From: Wuchereria bancrofti
Lineage: Eukaryota > Nematoda > Chromadorea > Rhabditida > Onchocercidae
DNA length: 64,000 nucleotides
Assembly: GCA_005281725.1 (NCBI GenBank)
Contig: SSBO01000012.1
Location: 21,220,779 to 21,284,778 of the forward strand
Reading direction: 5' to 3'
Shown here: positions 12,501 to 24,390 of the stretch, piece after piece
Layout: every line of letters begins with the position of its first letter
How positions within the stretch are numbered: position 1 is the stretch's first letter
The notes under the pieces: generated by a model
The model's input: the letters and a program-made list of their open reading frames with translations, nothing else
Database searches by the model: none
Told to the model about the DNA's origin: nothing
Position numbers and translations under genes: made by a program

Positions 12501-15290
12501 TCATGTTACAAGTGATGGCGATGTCTGAAAATTGTAAAATGCATTAGTGTATTTTTGAATTTGAATCCTAGAAAGAAAACAATAAATATTTAACAATATT
12601 TGTTGAATCCATCTTTTTATTCAATTAAAGTAGGAAAAAAGGAAATTCTTTTCAGGAAATTTGAGAGTAAACATAAATTAAAGATAGGAAAAAGGAGAAG
12701 AAATGAAGAAGGATAAAGGACAATGAAAACATTTGAAGTGTTCCACCTTTTCATTCTGCAAAGTCTTCTGTACCGTTTTTTTTTTTTTTTTTTATATCTC
12801 AAATTTAATGATTAAAAATTGTAAATCATCAAAAAGAACAGATACGAGAAAAATGTCAACCTGATACGGAACAACAAGTTTGCATTTGATTTCATCATCT
12901 AAAGTCATCCAGTAACCACCTTCTGATTCACTGATCAATGGTCGAAAAGCACCAAAATCAGTTCCACCTTTAAGGTAGATATCTTGAACATTGAAAAGAA
13001 GTGGCATAATTGATTCAGAAGCGCGATCAAATACTCCAATATCATTTCCGGAACCCTAGGTAATCAAATTTTCAATTCTGATTTTAAAATAAAAGTTCAT
13101 TTAACAAAAATTCCAATTTCTTGTATGTTTCATAATATAATTCAACAGGTTACAACATTTTGTTAATTAAGGATACCTGAAAATTAATAAATATTGGTAA
13201 TGAATTACTGAATTACGTTTCATTTCAATCTTATGTGACATAATTTTCAATTTCGCGATTAGTCCAAAAATTTACAGCAGGAAAGTTGCCGATGTAATGA
13301 ATTTTAGAACCTGTGCATTAGCTATGACATTTCGTCGTCTATCTATGATTGTACTACCAGCTTTTTCGGTAGATGTCGGCGCAAATTGTCGGCTGATGAA
13401 ACTATGAGATTCTGGATCACAACTTGGCGACATATAGTCCAAATACTTTACATGCGGCGTCTAAAATCTTGCAGCAATTTTTGAATGACATTTAATATCT
13501 GTGTATTTCGCTTTTTAGAAATGCTTCTAAATAGCATTTACAAACACAATTAATTATATTCAAAATTATTCATTCAACTTTCTGAAACAATTTTAAAATT
13601 CTAAACATATTTACTTATCATAAATTATTACTTTGTAAGAGGAAACGTTTTCCAAAATTTGGTTCAAAAAAAAAAAAAAAATGAGATATTAGAAAAAATG
13701 GTGGTTAATTGCTTTTGTAGTAATAAATTTTGCAAAGAAATTACCTGATTACGAATTTGTCCAAACAAAGTTTCTGCATTTTGTGGCTGTATTGCACCTT
13801 GCATTAACTTCGGAATGAAACGATTACTTTCTTTGATCTAAAATAATGAGTTCAAAAATTTATTCAAAAAATATTTATTCAAAAATTTATGTGTAAATTC
13901 TCAAATGCCTAAAGTACTTTTGAAATTTAAAACAACAAATATAATTTTATTCAAAAATCTGTGAAAAATTTATGCAACTTATGTCCAAATAATAACATTT
14001 ATCAATCTAAACAATGAAAAAAAAAAGCTTTTTTTTTCATTAAATTTTGACTGTATTTCAAATTTTATTAAAACGGAAAATTTTTGGAAAAGATTCCATT
14101 ATACCTTAGATTCATCAAATTTATGATTGTCAATAATATCCGATACATTTCTTCGATAGGAACCGAAAGGTAGCATACCGGAACGGTTATCACCAACTGC
14201 TTGTGAAAAGAGTGGGATGAGAGTTTCGGAATGAAGATCTCCCTGAAATTAATTTTCATTGAAAATACTAAAATAATCTTTAAGATGAAAAAATTAGATG
14301 CATAAATCATTTTTGAACTGATTTTTTTATCATTTATTTAGCATCTGATCTATATACATTCATAACAGTGTTGTATATCGGACTGTAATTTTAAAAAAAA
14401 AAAAGAAAAAAAAAAGGAGAAATGAAATCCCAAATAAAGTGGGAAAGTGTTAAAAATGTTGAATTTATTAGATAGGTAAGATTGATCAAAGTATCAATGG
14501 AAATTATCAGATATCATTCTAATCAGACACATTATTCTCGATAAAAAAGGAGCTAAGATTGAAAATGATATATAATTAATTTTACTTCGCTTGTATCAGA
14601 CTATTATACTAAAAATTGAAATGATCATTATGAATTTAAATTAATTTAAATGCAACAAAATATGAAAGGATTTCTCAATCATATGAACACTGATCATCTT
14701 ATCATTTCGTAATAATATTTTTAATTAACTTTTGTAAATTTAAGAAGCATACCTGTACTAAGTGCTTGGAACCTTGATCAACCTTAATGTTTGCACCTCG
14801 GGTATGCCCAAATGCTCCCATACCTTCTTGTGTTTGTAATGCCGGTGAATTCTCCCATGGTATTTCGAATGGAATAAAAACATCCCTTGAATTAGAAAAT
14901 TTTACGATTATTCATTATTGATCATATTGTTGAAATTTAGAAAAAATATTTTATGAATTTTAAATGCTTATTAGTGATGAAAACGGAATTGCTTTAAAAA
15001 TGGAAACAGAAACAAAAGAGGAAACCGGAAGAGAAAAAGGAGACCGGAAGATAAAAATGTTGAATGCATACAAATGTTGCGGTTTTCTAGCATAACGTTT
15101 TGTTGGTGGAATTTTTTCTTCCTTCAGAATATCGGCCAATTTCTTTTCTTTCGGTGGCATCTCATATGGTTCCGGTTGTGGTCTGGGCGGTGGAATCCAT
15201 TGTGGCTTCGATTTTTTCTGAAACATTCATTGCTCTATGAACGTAGAAAGTAAAATTGAAAAAAAGGACGAATTGTTGAGGAAAGCAAGA

Positions 15291-15321
<31 letters not shown>

Positions 15322-18300
15322 TTGAAAATCAAAAAGTTTAGATAATTAGTGATAAAGTTGAAAGAGTTGGAATATTGACAATGATAAATTGATTTGTTCA
15401 TAGATTGGAGAGAAATGGTAGAATGTATCAGTTTAAGTTTAATTGAAATGTGGGAAAGCCGAAAAAAAAAAAAAAAACAGACAACGAAGCATATTTGGGG
15501 AGAATGGGATGATGAATAAACAATGTGAATTTCGGAATTGACCTTTTTTTGTTTCGGTTTCCTCTTCGGCGATACATTTTCATTGTTTTCATTCTGCAAA
15601 ATTATTTGGTTAATTAGAAAATGCTAATTAAATTAACGCAGTCTTTAAAATTCATTGTTAGTATTTCATAGATAGGAGGAAAATTCAAATTTGGTACAAT
15701 AAAAAAAATTTTGTTTAACGATCAATGATTTTGTTGTTATTCACTTTAGGAGTTATCTGACGATCTTACCTCATTTTCGATGGGTAATTCTGGAACAGTG
15801 AAGCTTGTTTCGGAGACCTCATCCGGTTCCTCCGATTCATCTGGTTCCTTGTCCCTCGGTTTTTTCTTCGGTAGAGGTAATGTGGCATCAGTTTCTGGCT
15901 CAGGACTGTCTTCCGTTAATTTAACCTTGAGGGGATTTTTAGGTTTAATTGCCCTGGGTTTTCCAGATTTAGCGTTAGGTCTCTTAGGCTCGGAAACAGA
16001 TTCTGGCTCCAACTCTTCATCATCAGGTTTTTCTGGCTCTTCTTGAGATATGGCACTTGGTTTTTTAGCTTCTTTCTGTGGTTTTTTCTTGGGTTTCGAT
16101 AACGGAAGAGTTGCATCTGTTTCAGGTTCCGGACTACCTTCTGTCGGTTTAACTTTCAGAGGTCTCTTTGGTTTTCTGCCTTCCGGATCTTTCAGCTTGA
16201 CATCAGGCTTTTTCGATGTAGGGGTCGAAACTAATTCTGGCTCGAGTTCCTCATCATCCGGTTCCTGCGGCTTGACATTTGGTTTCTTTTTCGGTTTCGA
16301 TATCGGAAGAGTTGCATCTGTTTCAGGTTCCGGACTACCTTCTGTCGGTTTAACTTTCAGGGGTCTCTTTGGTTTTCTGCCTTCCGGATCTTTCAGCTTA
16401 ATATCAGGCTTTTTCGATGTAGGGGTCGAAACTAATTCTGGCTCGAGTTCCTCATCATCCGGTTCCTGTGGCTTGACATTTGGTTTCTTTTTCGGTTTCG
16501 CTATCGGAAGAGTTGCATCTGTTTCAGGTTCCGGACTACCTTCTGTCGGTTTAACTTTCAGGGGTCTCTTTGGTTTTCTGCCTTCCGGATCTTTCAGCTT
16601 AATATCAGGCTTTTTCGATGTAGGGGTCGAAACTAATTCTGGCTCGAGTTCCTCATCATCCGGTTCTTGTGGCTTAACACTTGGTTTCTTCTTCGGTTTC
16701 GATATCGGAAGAGTTGCATCTGTTTCAGGTTCCGGACTACCTTCTGTCGGTTTAACTTTCAGGGGTCTCTTTGGTTTTCTGCCTTCCGGATCTTTCAGCT
16801 TAATATCAGGCTTTTTCGATGTAGGGGTCGAAACTAATTCTGGCTCGAGTTCCTCATCATCCGGTTCCTGTGGCTTGACATTTGGTTTCTTTTTCGGTTT
16901 CGCTATCGGAAGAGTTGCATCTGTTTCAGGTTCCGGACTACCTTCTGTCGGCTTGGCTTTCAGAGGTCTCTTTGGTTTTCTGCCTTCCGGATCTTTCAGC
17001 TTAATATCAGGCTTTTTCGATGTAGGGGTCGAAACTAATTCTGGCTCGAGTTCCTCATCATCCGGTTCTTGTGGCTTAACACTTGGTTTCTTCTTCGGTT
17101 TCGATATCGGAAGAGTTACATCTGCCTCAGGTTCCGGACTACTCCCTGTCGGTTTGACTTTTAAAGGTCTCTTTGGTTTTCCGCCTTCCGGATCTTTCAG
17201 CTTAATATCAGGCTTTTTCGATGTAGGGATCGATACTAGTTCTGGCTCAAGTTCCTCATCCGATTTCTCTAGTTCTTCCTGAGGTTTAACATTTGGATTT
17301 TTGGGTTCTATCTTTGACTTATTTTTCGATTTTGGTAGAGTTGCATTTCTGTTAGATTTCGGATCATCTTTTGTGGGTTTCACGGGTTCCTTCATTACTG
17401 ACGGTTTCTCTGATGTGATTGGTTTTTTAGAGGTAGGAGTTTTTGGGCTATTTGCTCTTTCTCCCGGTTTCGGTTTTTTAGTAGCTGGTGACGAAAGCTT
17501 TTGTGGTTCTTCAGGTTCTCCTAAACGTTTAGTTTTTTGCTTTTCGGGTTCTTTGAATCGAATATCGTGATTTGGTTTTGGAGGCTTTTCAGATTCCGAA
17601 ACTTGTTCAGGTTCCAATTCATCCTCATCTTCAAAATCGGTATCTGATATCTCTTCCTGAAAAAGTAAAACACTTCAGAAATGAATTGAGAGGTAAACTT
17701 TTTTGTTTTAATCGAACTATCATCACAGTCTTTCATTTCATACTTACAAATTATAAAAAACTTCGTGAAAAATATTTTAATTCAAATCTTTTTCCCAAAA
17801 AAAAAAGAAAGAAAAAATGAAAAAGAGAATTTTTGAGAAAAACGAGAATTTTTTAGTCAGAATTTTTGAGTGATTTCAGAAGCAAATAATCTTGCGGTAG
17901 CAATTAAAATATGAAAAATTTAATATTGTCTATTCATTGATAAATAAAGTATAAAAACGATTTCATTTTCATTTTAGTAAATTTTTTTGAATTTCATTTA
18001 TATTCCTTCCTGATTGAAATAAATCACAAAGATGCTTACTGCATCTGTTTATACTTTTAGATATCATGAAAGTAAATACTACAAGTAATAATAGTAAACA
18101 TTTACTTATCTAATAAACATGTGCTAAAATCATTTACAACTTTATGCATATCTAACATTTTGCATCAAAATGTAATTTGTTTATATTAAAACATTATTAA
18201 AATTTAAAATTCAAAAACTGCAACAATATATAAATGTAATAATTTGTCGAAATTGGAATTAAACTTTTTGAGTAATTAAATGAAGTTATTTGTTATAAAA

Positions 18301-18972
18301 TTACGAACCTCAGTATCAGGCATTGTGATATTATCATCAGAAGTAGCATCTGGGGTTGATCGATTTCTCTGAGATATCTTCGGAAGATCGGAACAGGAAG
18401 TACCTGGCAATTTATCAGTGAGTTTTTGTGGAGGTTCACAAACAAGTTCACATTCCATTTCCTCTTCCTCTTCATCTTCAAATTCCACATCCGATACTTC
18501 TACCTCAAATATTTGATCTTAATAATTAAATAATTATTCTGAAAAGATAACGTATACAAATTCCTAATTATCTTTGATAAATCATGCACCAAAGTTAGTC
18601 GAGAATCCGAACATAAATAGTATTGTTTACTCAAAATGATATAAAGATAATTGGTATTAGATAGAATTTAGAATAAATAATGAAATTAAAATTATAATAA
18701 ATAGAAGTACTGCATCTGAACTATTCTATTTATTTATAAATTATATGTAAACACCTACCTAAACTTTAATTTTTTCTCAGATTACCTGAACTTTTTGAAT
18801 CGTAAATTTGTCGAAAATTATTAGACTTTTTTTTTGACATTAAATTATTAACTTAGAAATTTAAAAGTTATAAGTAAGTTTAAAATTTAAAAAAGTAAAA
18901 TAAAATGAGTTAATAAAACAACAACAACAACAACAAAAAAAAAAAGACCTCTTCTTCGTCGCTTCCAACCAT
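12501..18972 (-). CDS. Calponin-like-repeat protein with long acidic Pro/Lys/Glu tandem-repeat region (UNC-87/CLIK-type)
   Basis: Eleven exons join in frame to 1011 aa: 18949-18972, 18309-18503, 15770-17656, 15543-15593, 15072-15217, 14753-14885, 14105-14242, 13745-13837, 13311-13460, 12861-13055, 12501-12524. The start MVGSDEEE is the first exon. Exons 2 and 3 open with related acidic blocks (EVSDVEFEDEEEEE and EISDTDFEDEDELEPE). The 1.9-kb exon 3 is Pro/Lys/Glu-rich and holds about six copies of a 67-residue unit. The last third has about five degenerate repeats with an (I/M)P(F/L)...G..(A/P)FG..R pattern, for example EGMGAFGHTRGAN, SGMLPFGSYRRNV and GTDFGAFRP. That pattern resembles the calponin-like repeats of nematode UNC-87 and CLIK proteins, which bind and stabilise actin filaments, mainly in muscle. 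A muscle filament role is inferred from this resemblance only. There is no calponin-homology domain, signal peptide or membrane segment. Confidence 0.8.
16075..17283 (-). repeat. 201-bp in-frame tandem repeat (about six copies)
   Basis: Within exon 3 of the calponin-like gene, a 201-bp unit (67 codons) recurs about six times. A convenient landmark, the GATATCGGAAGAG or GCTATCGGAAGAG variant, recurs at about 16294, 16495, 16696, 16897 and 17098. Each unit encodes a PKKKP start, a DDEELEPELVSTPTSKKPDI centre and a PEPETDATLP end. Copies alternate between two versions (A: SKPKKKPSVK, B: AKPKKKPNVK), so recent copying seems to have moved 402-bp pairs. More diverged copies flank the array on both sides. 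The opposite strand stays open for 410 codons only because the repeat is in frame. Confidence 0.92.
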
Positions 18973-19740
18973 TGCTTATCTGATATTAGCTTCTCACTTT
19001 AAGAATGCCTCCAGCTCTGCCTGATGAATATAAACAGCACTTTACAACATTTCCTGCAGTACTAGCAGTAGCGCCGTTAGCAGTGGCGGTAGTGACGGCA
19101 GCGATATCATATACGAGCGCAAAATTGATCTTTGCTGACAACTTCTCCCTCATTTCAATCTTTTATTTATCCTCCCAAAAAAGTAAGACTTATCTTGCAA
19201 GTCATACTTAGATTTAAGGTCATTCCAGTTCATTTCCATTTGTTGGAAGAGTGAGTGGTCACTCATTTATTTTCACATTTGACCATTTCATTGGTCATAT
19301 TCATCTGTTCTAATTTATTTGTTCATTTTTCGTTTTCACAAAGTTACGCAGAGAATAGCAGAATTTTAATAGTGCAATAAACTGATTGCAAATTGTAATC
19401 TTTTCTTCTCTTTCTCTGCAATCTTTCGAACATTTAATCTTTTATAACTGTTAAATGTCAAAACTTCCACAAAGCTTGAAGAAATGAAATCATCCACCGT
19501 GGAAGTAAGATATTTAGAAATTTTGATCTGAAATATTACATTTTGAAACGAATTGATGAAATTAGCGATGATATAATGAAATGAATTGTAATGTTATCAC
19601 AATGATCACTAATCATATCATTTTACCAGAAAGGAAAATGATACAGAAAGATAAAACTTCACTCAAAAAAGTTCAGCATTATGTCATATATCGTATTTCA
19701 ATCTCATTTAGACTTACTTTCGTTTCAAATGTCTGTGAGT

Positions 19741-19810
19741 ATGATATGATATGATGTGATATGATATGATATGATGTGATATGATATGATATGATATGAT
19801 ATGATATGAT
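19741..19810. repeat. ATGAT pentanucleotide tandem repeat
   Basis: About 14 copies of ATGAT run without a break for 70 bp. Two units carry the same A-to-G change (ATGTGAT) spaced 20 bp apart, which suggests copying of 20-bp blocks. Confidence 0.95.
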
Positions 19811-21129
19811 GTTATATGTCCTTTTATATTGGACTTTTATGTCTGTTTCATCATTTTTAATCACTTCTTTTTTCAAACAATTCTACAAAATTTCTAACTT
19901 CTCATATCAATTCTTGCAGATCTTTCTTTCTAGAAATGTAAACAAAATACATTTATTTCCTTTTATTATTAGATAATGTTTACTTAAAAAATTTATTACT
20001 GAAATTAGTAGTTCTGTAATTTTTCTCTTTTTTGAAATTTGTAAAAATTTGGAAATAAGTTGTTGAAAGTGGAAAATTCGTTACCAATTCATATGTTATA
20101 ATTTCTATTATTTATTCACAACAGGTTTCTTTGTCGAAATTTATGTGACTGATCAAATTATATAAAAGTTTTTTTAAAAAATCTTAATGGAGTGCAAAAG
20201 AATTAAATTTTAACTACAGAAAAGAATTAAAAAGAAAAAAGCTATCCTTGCAGTTAGATTAAATTTTCGTTTTTGTTTACCGAAAAGATTATAAAATGAA
20301 AATATTATTATTCTTTCTGAAGAAAATCTCTACAAATTGCAATATCACTAGTTAACTCTTTATTTCGATTTTTAGATTATGATTTTTAGCCTTTTATTTC
20401 ATTTTTTAAGATTTGTACAAAGAAATAATTTCTGTGATAACAACAACAAAACAACAAAAAGTCGTCCACTATTACCATTAATTACTACTGCAACCAAATG
20501 TTAAGAAAATTTAAAATTTTATTAAAAATAATTTCTTGTTATTTTTTTGGATAAAAAAAAAAGTCATTTAACTATTTCCTAAATGAGCGTATAATTAAAG
20601 GTAAATTATAATTGTTATACTGTTTAATATTATACAATTCATTTTTTTTTTTACATGAATACGAAAAAGAAATTTAATTTTCCAAATAGTTAGCATTATC
20701 GTAAAACGAATTTAATTGAAATAGAGCATGTGGATATTGTCGTAAACAATGTCATATCTTGTGTCCTTGCTGTGCTGCCCTTAAGGTTTCCTGTTTTTTT
20801 TCACAGAACGTTGAATTTAATAAACATTTGAAAGTTCAGCAATTACCATCGATTATACCATTACTTAGATAATTTTGCAAGTTTTATTTTAAAAAAAATT
20901 TTTTTTACTTTGAAAAAATTCAAAAAAAAGTTTGGCAATTGCTAAATAAGTTTAAAAAAACTGTTAACTAATTGAGAAAAGTTTTATGCATAGTATTTAT
21001 TAACATCGAAATTTTTTTGGAGGTATAAAAAATTTGAAAATGTCTTCAAAATACATATTTTTGAGTATTTGAGAATAATAGAGTAATGGTTGAAAATAAA
21101 TGATTAGTTAATCATTTAGAATAAATAAT

Positions 21130-21170
21130 TAATCAGTCAATCAATCAATCAATCAGTCAATCAATCAATA
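21130..21170. repeat. AATC tetranucleotide microsatellite
   Basis: About ten copies of AATC/CAAT with two AGTC variants. It sits in intergenic DNA. Confidence 0.9.
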
Positions 21171-22787
21171 ATTCATTGAAAGCAAATGGATTTCAGATCA
21201 TTTATTCTAAATGATCAAAAGAGAACGAAAGGCAATGTACAAATTTAATTGTATTGGACGATTAGTCATGCCATATAGTCAATATGAAAATTTACAGTTT
21301 ACTACGAATAAAGTGAAAATCAGAAATGAAAAGCTTAAAAATGCAAAACAATTATTAATATTTTTAAATAAAATAATATATTTGAAATTAGTTATTTGTT
21401 TCAAATAAAAAATTAATATGTTGTAAACATTTATGAAAAAAAGCATAAAAATTCAGTTAGTTCATCTTCGTTTATTTTTTGGCACAAATTTAACATCGTC
21501 ATTCTACAATTTCCGAATTCTTAAATAGATATGATATGAAGATATGAAGTAAAAAGTTTAAATTTAGCATATAAGAACTATTTCCTTTCTGCTACATAAT
21601 TTCGAAAAGGAAAAATATATGTAAATTTAACAAAATTTTTTCCTTCTTTGCATAAATTAAAAATTTGATATGGTTTGGAGGTAAAAAGGTTATCATTTCC
21701 GGTAGATAAAATATTAGTATTTGTTTGTTTATTTTATGTTTTAAGCTCAAATTTTTGAGAGATGCTTATATGCTATTTAATGATAAGTTTAATCGTAGAT
21801 CAATAAAAGTGCAAGGAAAATGCTAGATCAATCTTTTCTGGTGAACAGCTTTGAAAAAAATAAGCTGATATCACTTCAAAGAATAGGATAAGAAGACAGA
21901 GAGAAGAATAAATATGATAAGAGGGAAATTCATTGGTTTTAAATTTTAAATAAGTTTAAAAACAAAAAACAAAAAACAAACTATTATTTCATTCCGAGAA
22001 AGAATGAAAATAAGGGAAAGTCAATAATTAATGCAAAAATAGACTTTTACAGCCTATTATTTATGAAATTTTTATTTATTTTTTCTATTTTTTACGTTGA
22101 ATTGAATGAATTTTTTTTTTAAAGGCATTTCATTATTTATATTAAATGTCTCAATAGAATGGAACTGTTTGCATTCTTATTTTTTGATTATTTTTTTGAA
22201 ATTATTGTTATTAACTTTTTGAAATGCTATAATTTTTACTTTGATGTAAGATTGTATGATGAATTTTATATTAATTAGAGAGGTAAATTGTAGTTTCAAT
22301 TAATTAGAGACTATTTAAACACATTATTGTTATTATAGACCATAAATAAAATTATTTTATTCAAGAAATTTTTGAAAGTTATAATGAAAAAAAAAAGATT
22401 TAGATGGATTTATCATAGTTTAACTATTCCATCAAACATTATTAATTTTTGTAATAGATACGAGCAGAAAATTATCAAATGTAAATAAAGTTGGTTAGCA
22501 ATTTTGCAAGTGTTAATTGCGAGGGTAATCAAATAATTTAACTAATGAAATACTTATTTAAAATGAATTCTAATTCAAGCTTAAGGCATTTTTTTCAGTT
22601 TGTGATCAAAATGAAAGCCCTTTCATTTCTAGCTATCAATAGATTATAACAACTAGTAGTAGTAAAATATTAAAGAAAACAATGAATTTTTATAAACAAA
22701 CAAATTGAATTTTATTATATTGGCCAATTATTGTTTCAAAAGATTTTCTAGAAAAGTTCTATCATGTAAGAAGCAAATTGTTAGTAA

Positions 22788-23154
22788 TGATCTGTTATTT
22801 GATATTTAAAAATAGCAGTGATAAAATGTTATTGATCTGTTTATTTGATATTTAAAAATAGCAGTGATAAAATGTTATTGATCTGTTTATTTGATATTTA
22901 AAAATAGCAGTGATAAAATGTTATTGATCTGTTTGTTTGATATTTCAGAATAGCAGTGATAAAATGTTATTGATCTGTTTATTTGATATTTTAGAATAGC
23001 AGTGATAAAATCTTATTGATCTGTTTATTTGACATTTTAGAATAGCAGTGATAAAATGTTATTGATCTGTTTATTTGATATTTTAGAATAGCAGTGATAA
23101 AATGTTATTGATCTGTTTATTTGATATTTTAGAATAGCAGTGATAAAATGTTAT
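22788..23154. repeat. 46-bp tandem array, eight copies, next to the heat-shock gene stop codon
   Basis: The landmark GCAGTGATAAAAT recurs exactly every 46 bp at 22815, 22861, 22907, 22953, 22999, 23045, 23091 and 23137. Copies differ at only a few sites, such as TTTAAAAAT against TTTTAGAAT. The array ends 22 bp downstream of the small heat-shock stop codon, so it should be transcribed as its 3' UTR. Six of the copies contain TTTATT, which reads AATAAA on the gene's strand, the poly(A) signal. Confidence 0.95.
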
Positions 23155-23176
23155 GTTAAAAATGTATTGTGTTCAG

Positions 23177-24390
23177 TCAGTGATCAGTGGTTCCTGTTCG
23201 ACTTGAGTTTGCATTGCTACGTTTTGCTGTTTTCGAGTGTTGTTGATCGACGGTATACGTTTGAATGGGAATATTTCGCGTCGGAGTTACTGGTGGAACA
23301 TTCTTCTTCCGAGCATTTATTTCTAGAACACCGTTTTCTGAAAATTTATAATCTTTAATGAATTTTTCACTTAATTATTCTTGATTGAATGTGACAGTCA
23401 TTAATTATGTCAAAATAATATGCAATTCTTATCAAACAAAAACAAAAACTCTTCCTCACCAGTTTATTCGATTACCATATATGTCTGATTACCGTATGTC
23501 TGTTTACAGTATATCTAATTACCGTATATCTGATTACTATATCAAAAGTGATCGTTTTTCCTTTTTGCTTCATGGTTTTTTTTTATAAAGAAACATTTCA
23601 ACCAGATAATTATTTCACTCTTTAATAAGCTTTAGTAATTTTTGGTTTAAATTCAATAGATTTAAATTTCGATCAAATTGCAAAAGCAACCTTTCAAATG
23701 AGAAGTTAAAGTGGTCTTATCGACGTCATCAGGTAACGTGAATCGACGAACGAAGTGTCGTTCAATGAAACCATGTCGATCACGTTGCTGCTTTTGATGT
23801 CCTTCAATTGAAAGTTCACCATGACGTAGATTAACTTTTAATTCGCTTGGATGAAACTGTGACACATCCATTTCCAGAACATAATTTTCCGCATCGTTTG
23901 CAATCTGAAAAGGAAGGAATATGTGAATTTTTCATAAATTTTAATTCATTTCTATTCATCTATCAAATTTTAACCATAGTTCGAGTGATAATTCAATATA
24001 AAATACCAACAAGAGACAGAAAATACACAATGTTAAAATTTCCTCATTGCGAAACTTTGTCTTCCAATTTTGAGTGCCAAATGGAAAATTGCAAAAAGAA
24101 TTGAAATAATTCTAAAATTAAAAAAATAAACAATTTCTTATCAATCTGATTTAAATTCTAAGAATGCAAACCTGTCTAAGTGAACCACCGAAATTACACT
24201 GATATGACGTCGCGTTTGTTGCTGAGCCGCCCCAACCTATTCCAAGTTGGCGATAATGTTGCTCTAAGCCATGAAATAAGTTTTCAAACATTCGTCTGAC
24301 TGTTTCATTAAATGACATGAAATCGGCATCATTAAAACATGACCGATGACCGGAAGGCTGAATATCACGGTGCTGTTCCGGTGGATTCAT
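23177..24390 (-). CDS. Small heat-shock protein (alpha-crystallin domain)
   Basis: Three exons (24172-24390, 23691-23904, 23177-23337) join in frame to 197 aa. Small heat-shock proteins form oligomers that hold unfolding proteins without ATP. Residues 1-73 are the variable N-terminal arm, including FNETVRRMFENLFHGLEQ. The alpha-crystallin domain runs from about 74 to 160: it opens NYVLEMDVSQFHPSELKV, has GELSIEGHQKQQRDRHGFIERHFVRR-type strands and the FTLPDDVD turn, and closes NGVLEINARKK. The oligomerising IXI motif is IPI at 167-169, followed by a Ser/Thr-rich tail. The second intron (phase 1) interrupts the domain between TSHLK and ENGVLE. Size and layout fit nematode HSP-25/SIP-1-like members, but the exact orthologue is not settled. 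No clear heat-shock element was found in the few hundred bases upstream. Confidence 0.95.
23471..23543. repeat. 16-bp minisatellite in the small heat-shock intron
   Basis: About four and a half copies of a 16-bp unit close to TTACCGTATATCTGAT, with single-base differences. It lies in intron 2 of the heat-shock gene. Confidence 0.85.

Larger units (their letters stand above)
18973..22787. other. AT-rich intergenic region, no gene seen
   Basis: This lies between the 5' end of the calponin-like gene and the 46-bp array at the 3' end of the heat-shock gene. The first 200 bp are less AT-rich (19005-19140) and probably 5' UTR or promoter of the calponin-like gene. It holds an ATGAT satellite at 19741-19810 and an AATC microsatellite near 21130-21170. 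Short frames such as 21211-21408 have the Lys/Ile/Asn bias of translated spacer and no splice partners. Confidence 0.5.

Noticed and set aside
16050..17282. 410-codon plus-strand frame opposite the calponin-like repeat exon, rich in Gly, Ser and Phe
   Set aside because: It exists only because a 201-bp unit with no antisense stop is repeated in frame. There are no splice sites or start context, and the sense strand has a fully consistent 11-exon gene.
19005..19211. 68-codon plus-strand frame with an Ala/Val-rich hydrophobic start
   Set aside because: It lies in the probable promoter or 5' UTR of the calponin-like gene, comes from a GCAGTAGC-type simple repeat, and has no stop or splice context suggesting a gene.
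22788..23154. Regular repeats resembling a CRISPR array
   Set aside because: The 46-bp units abut without unique spacers and the DNA is eukaryotic with spliced genes, so it is a minisatellite.
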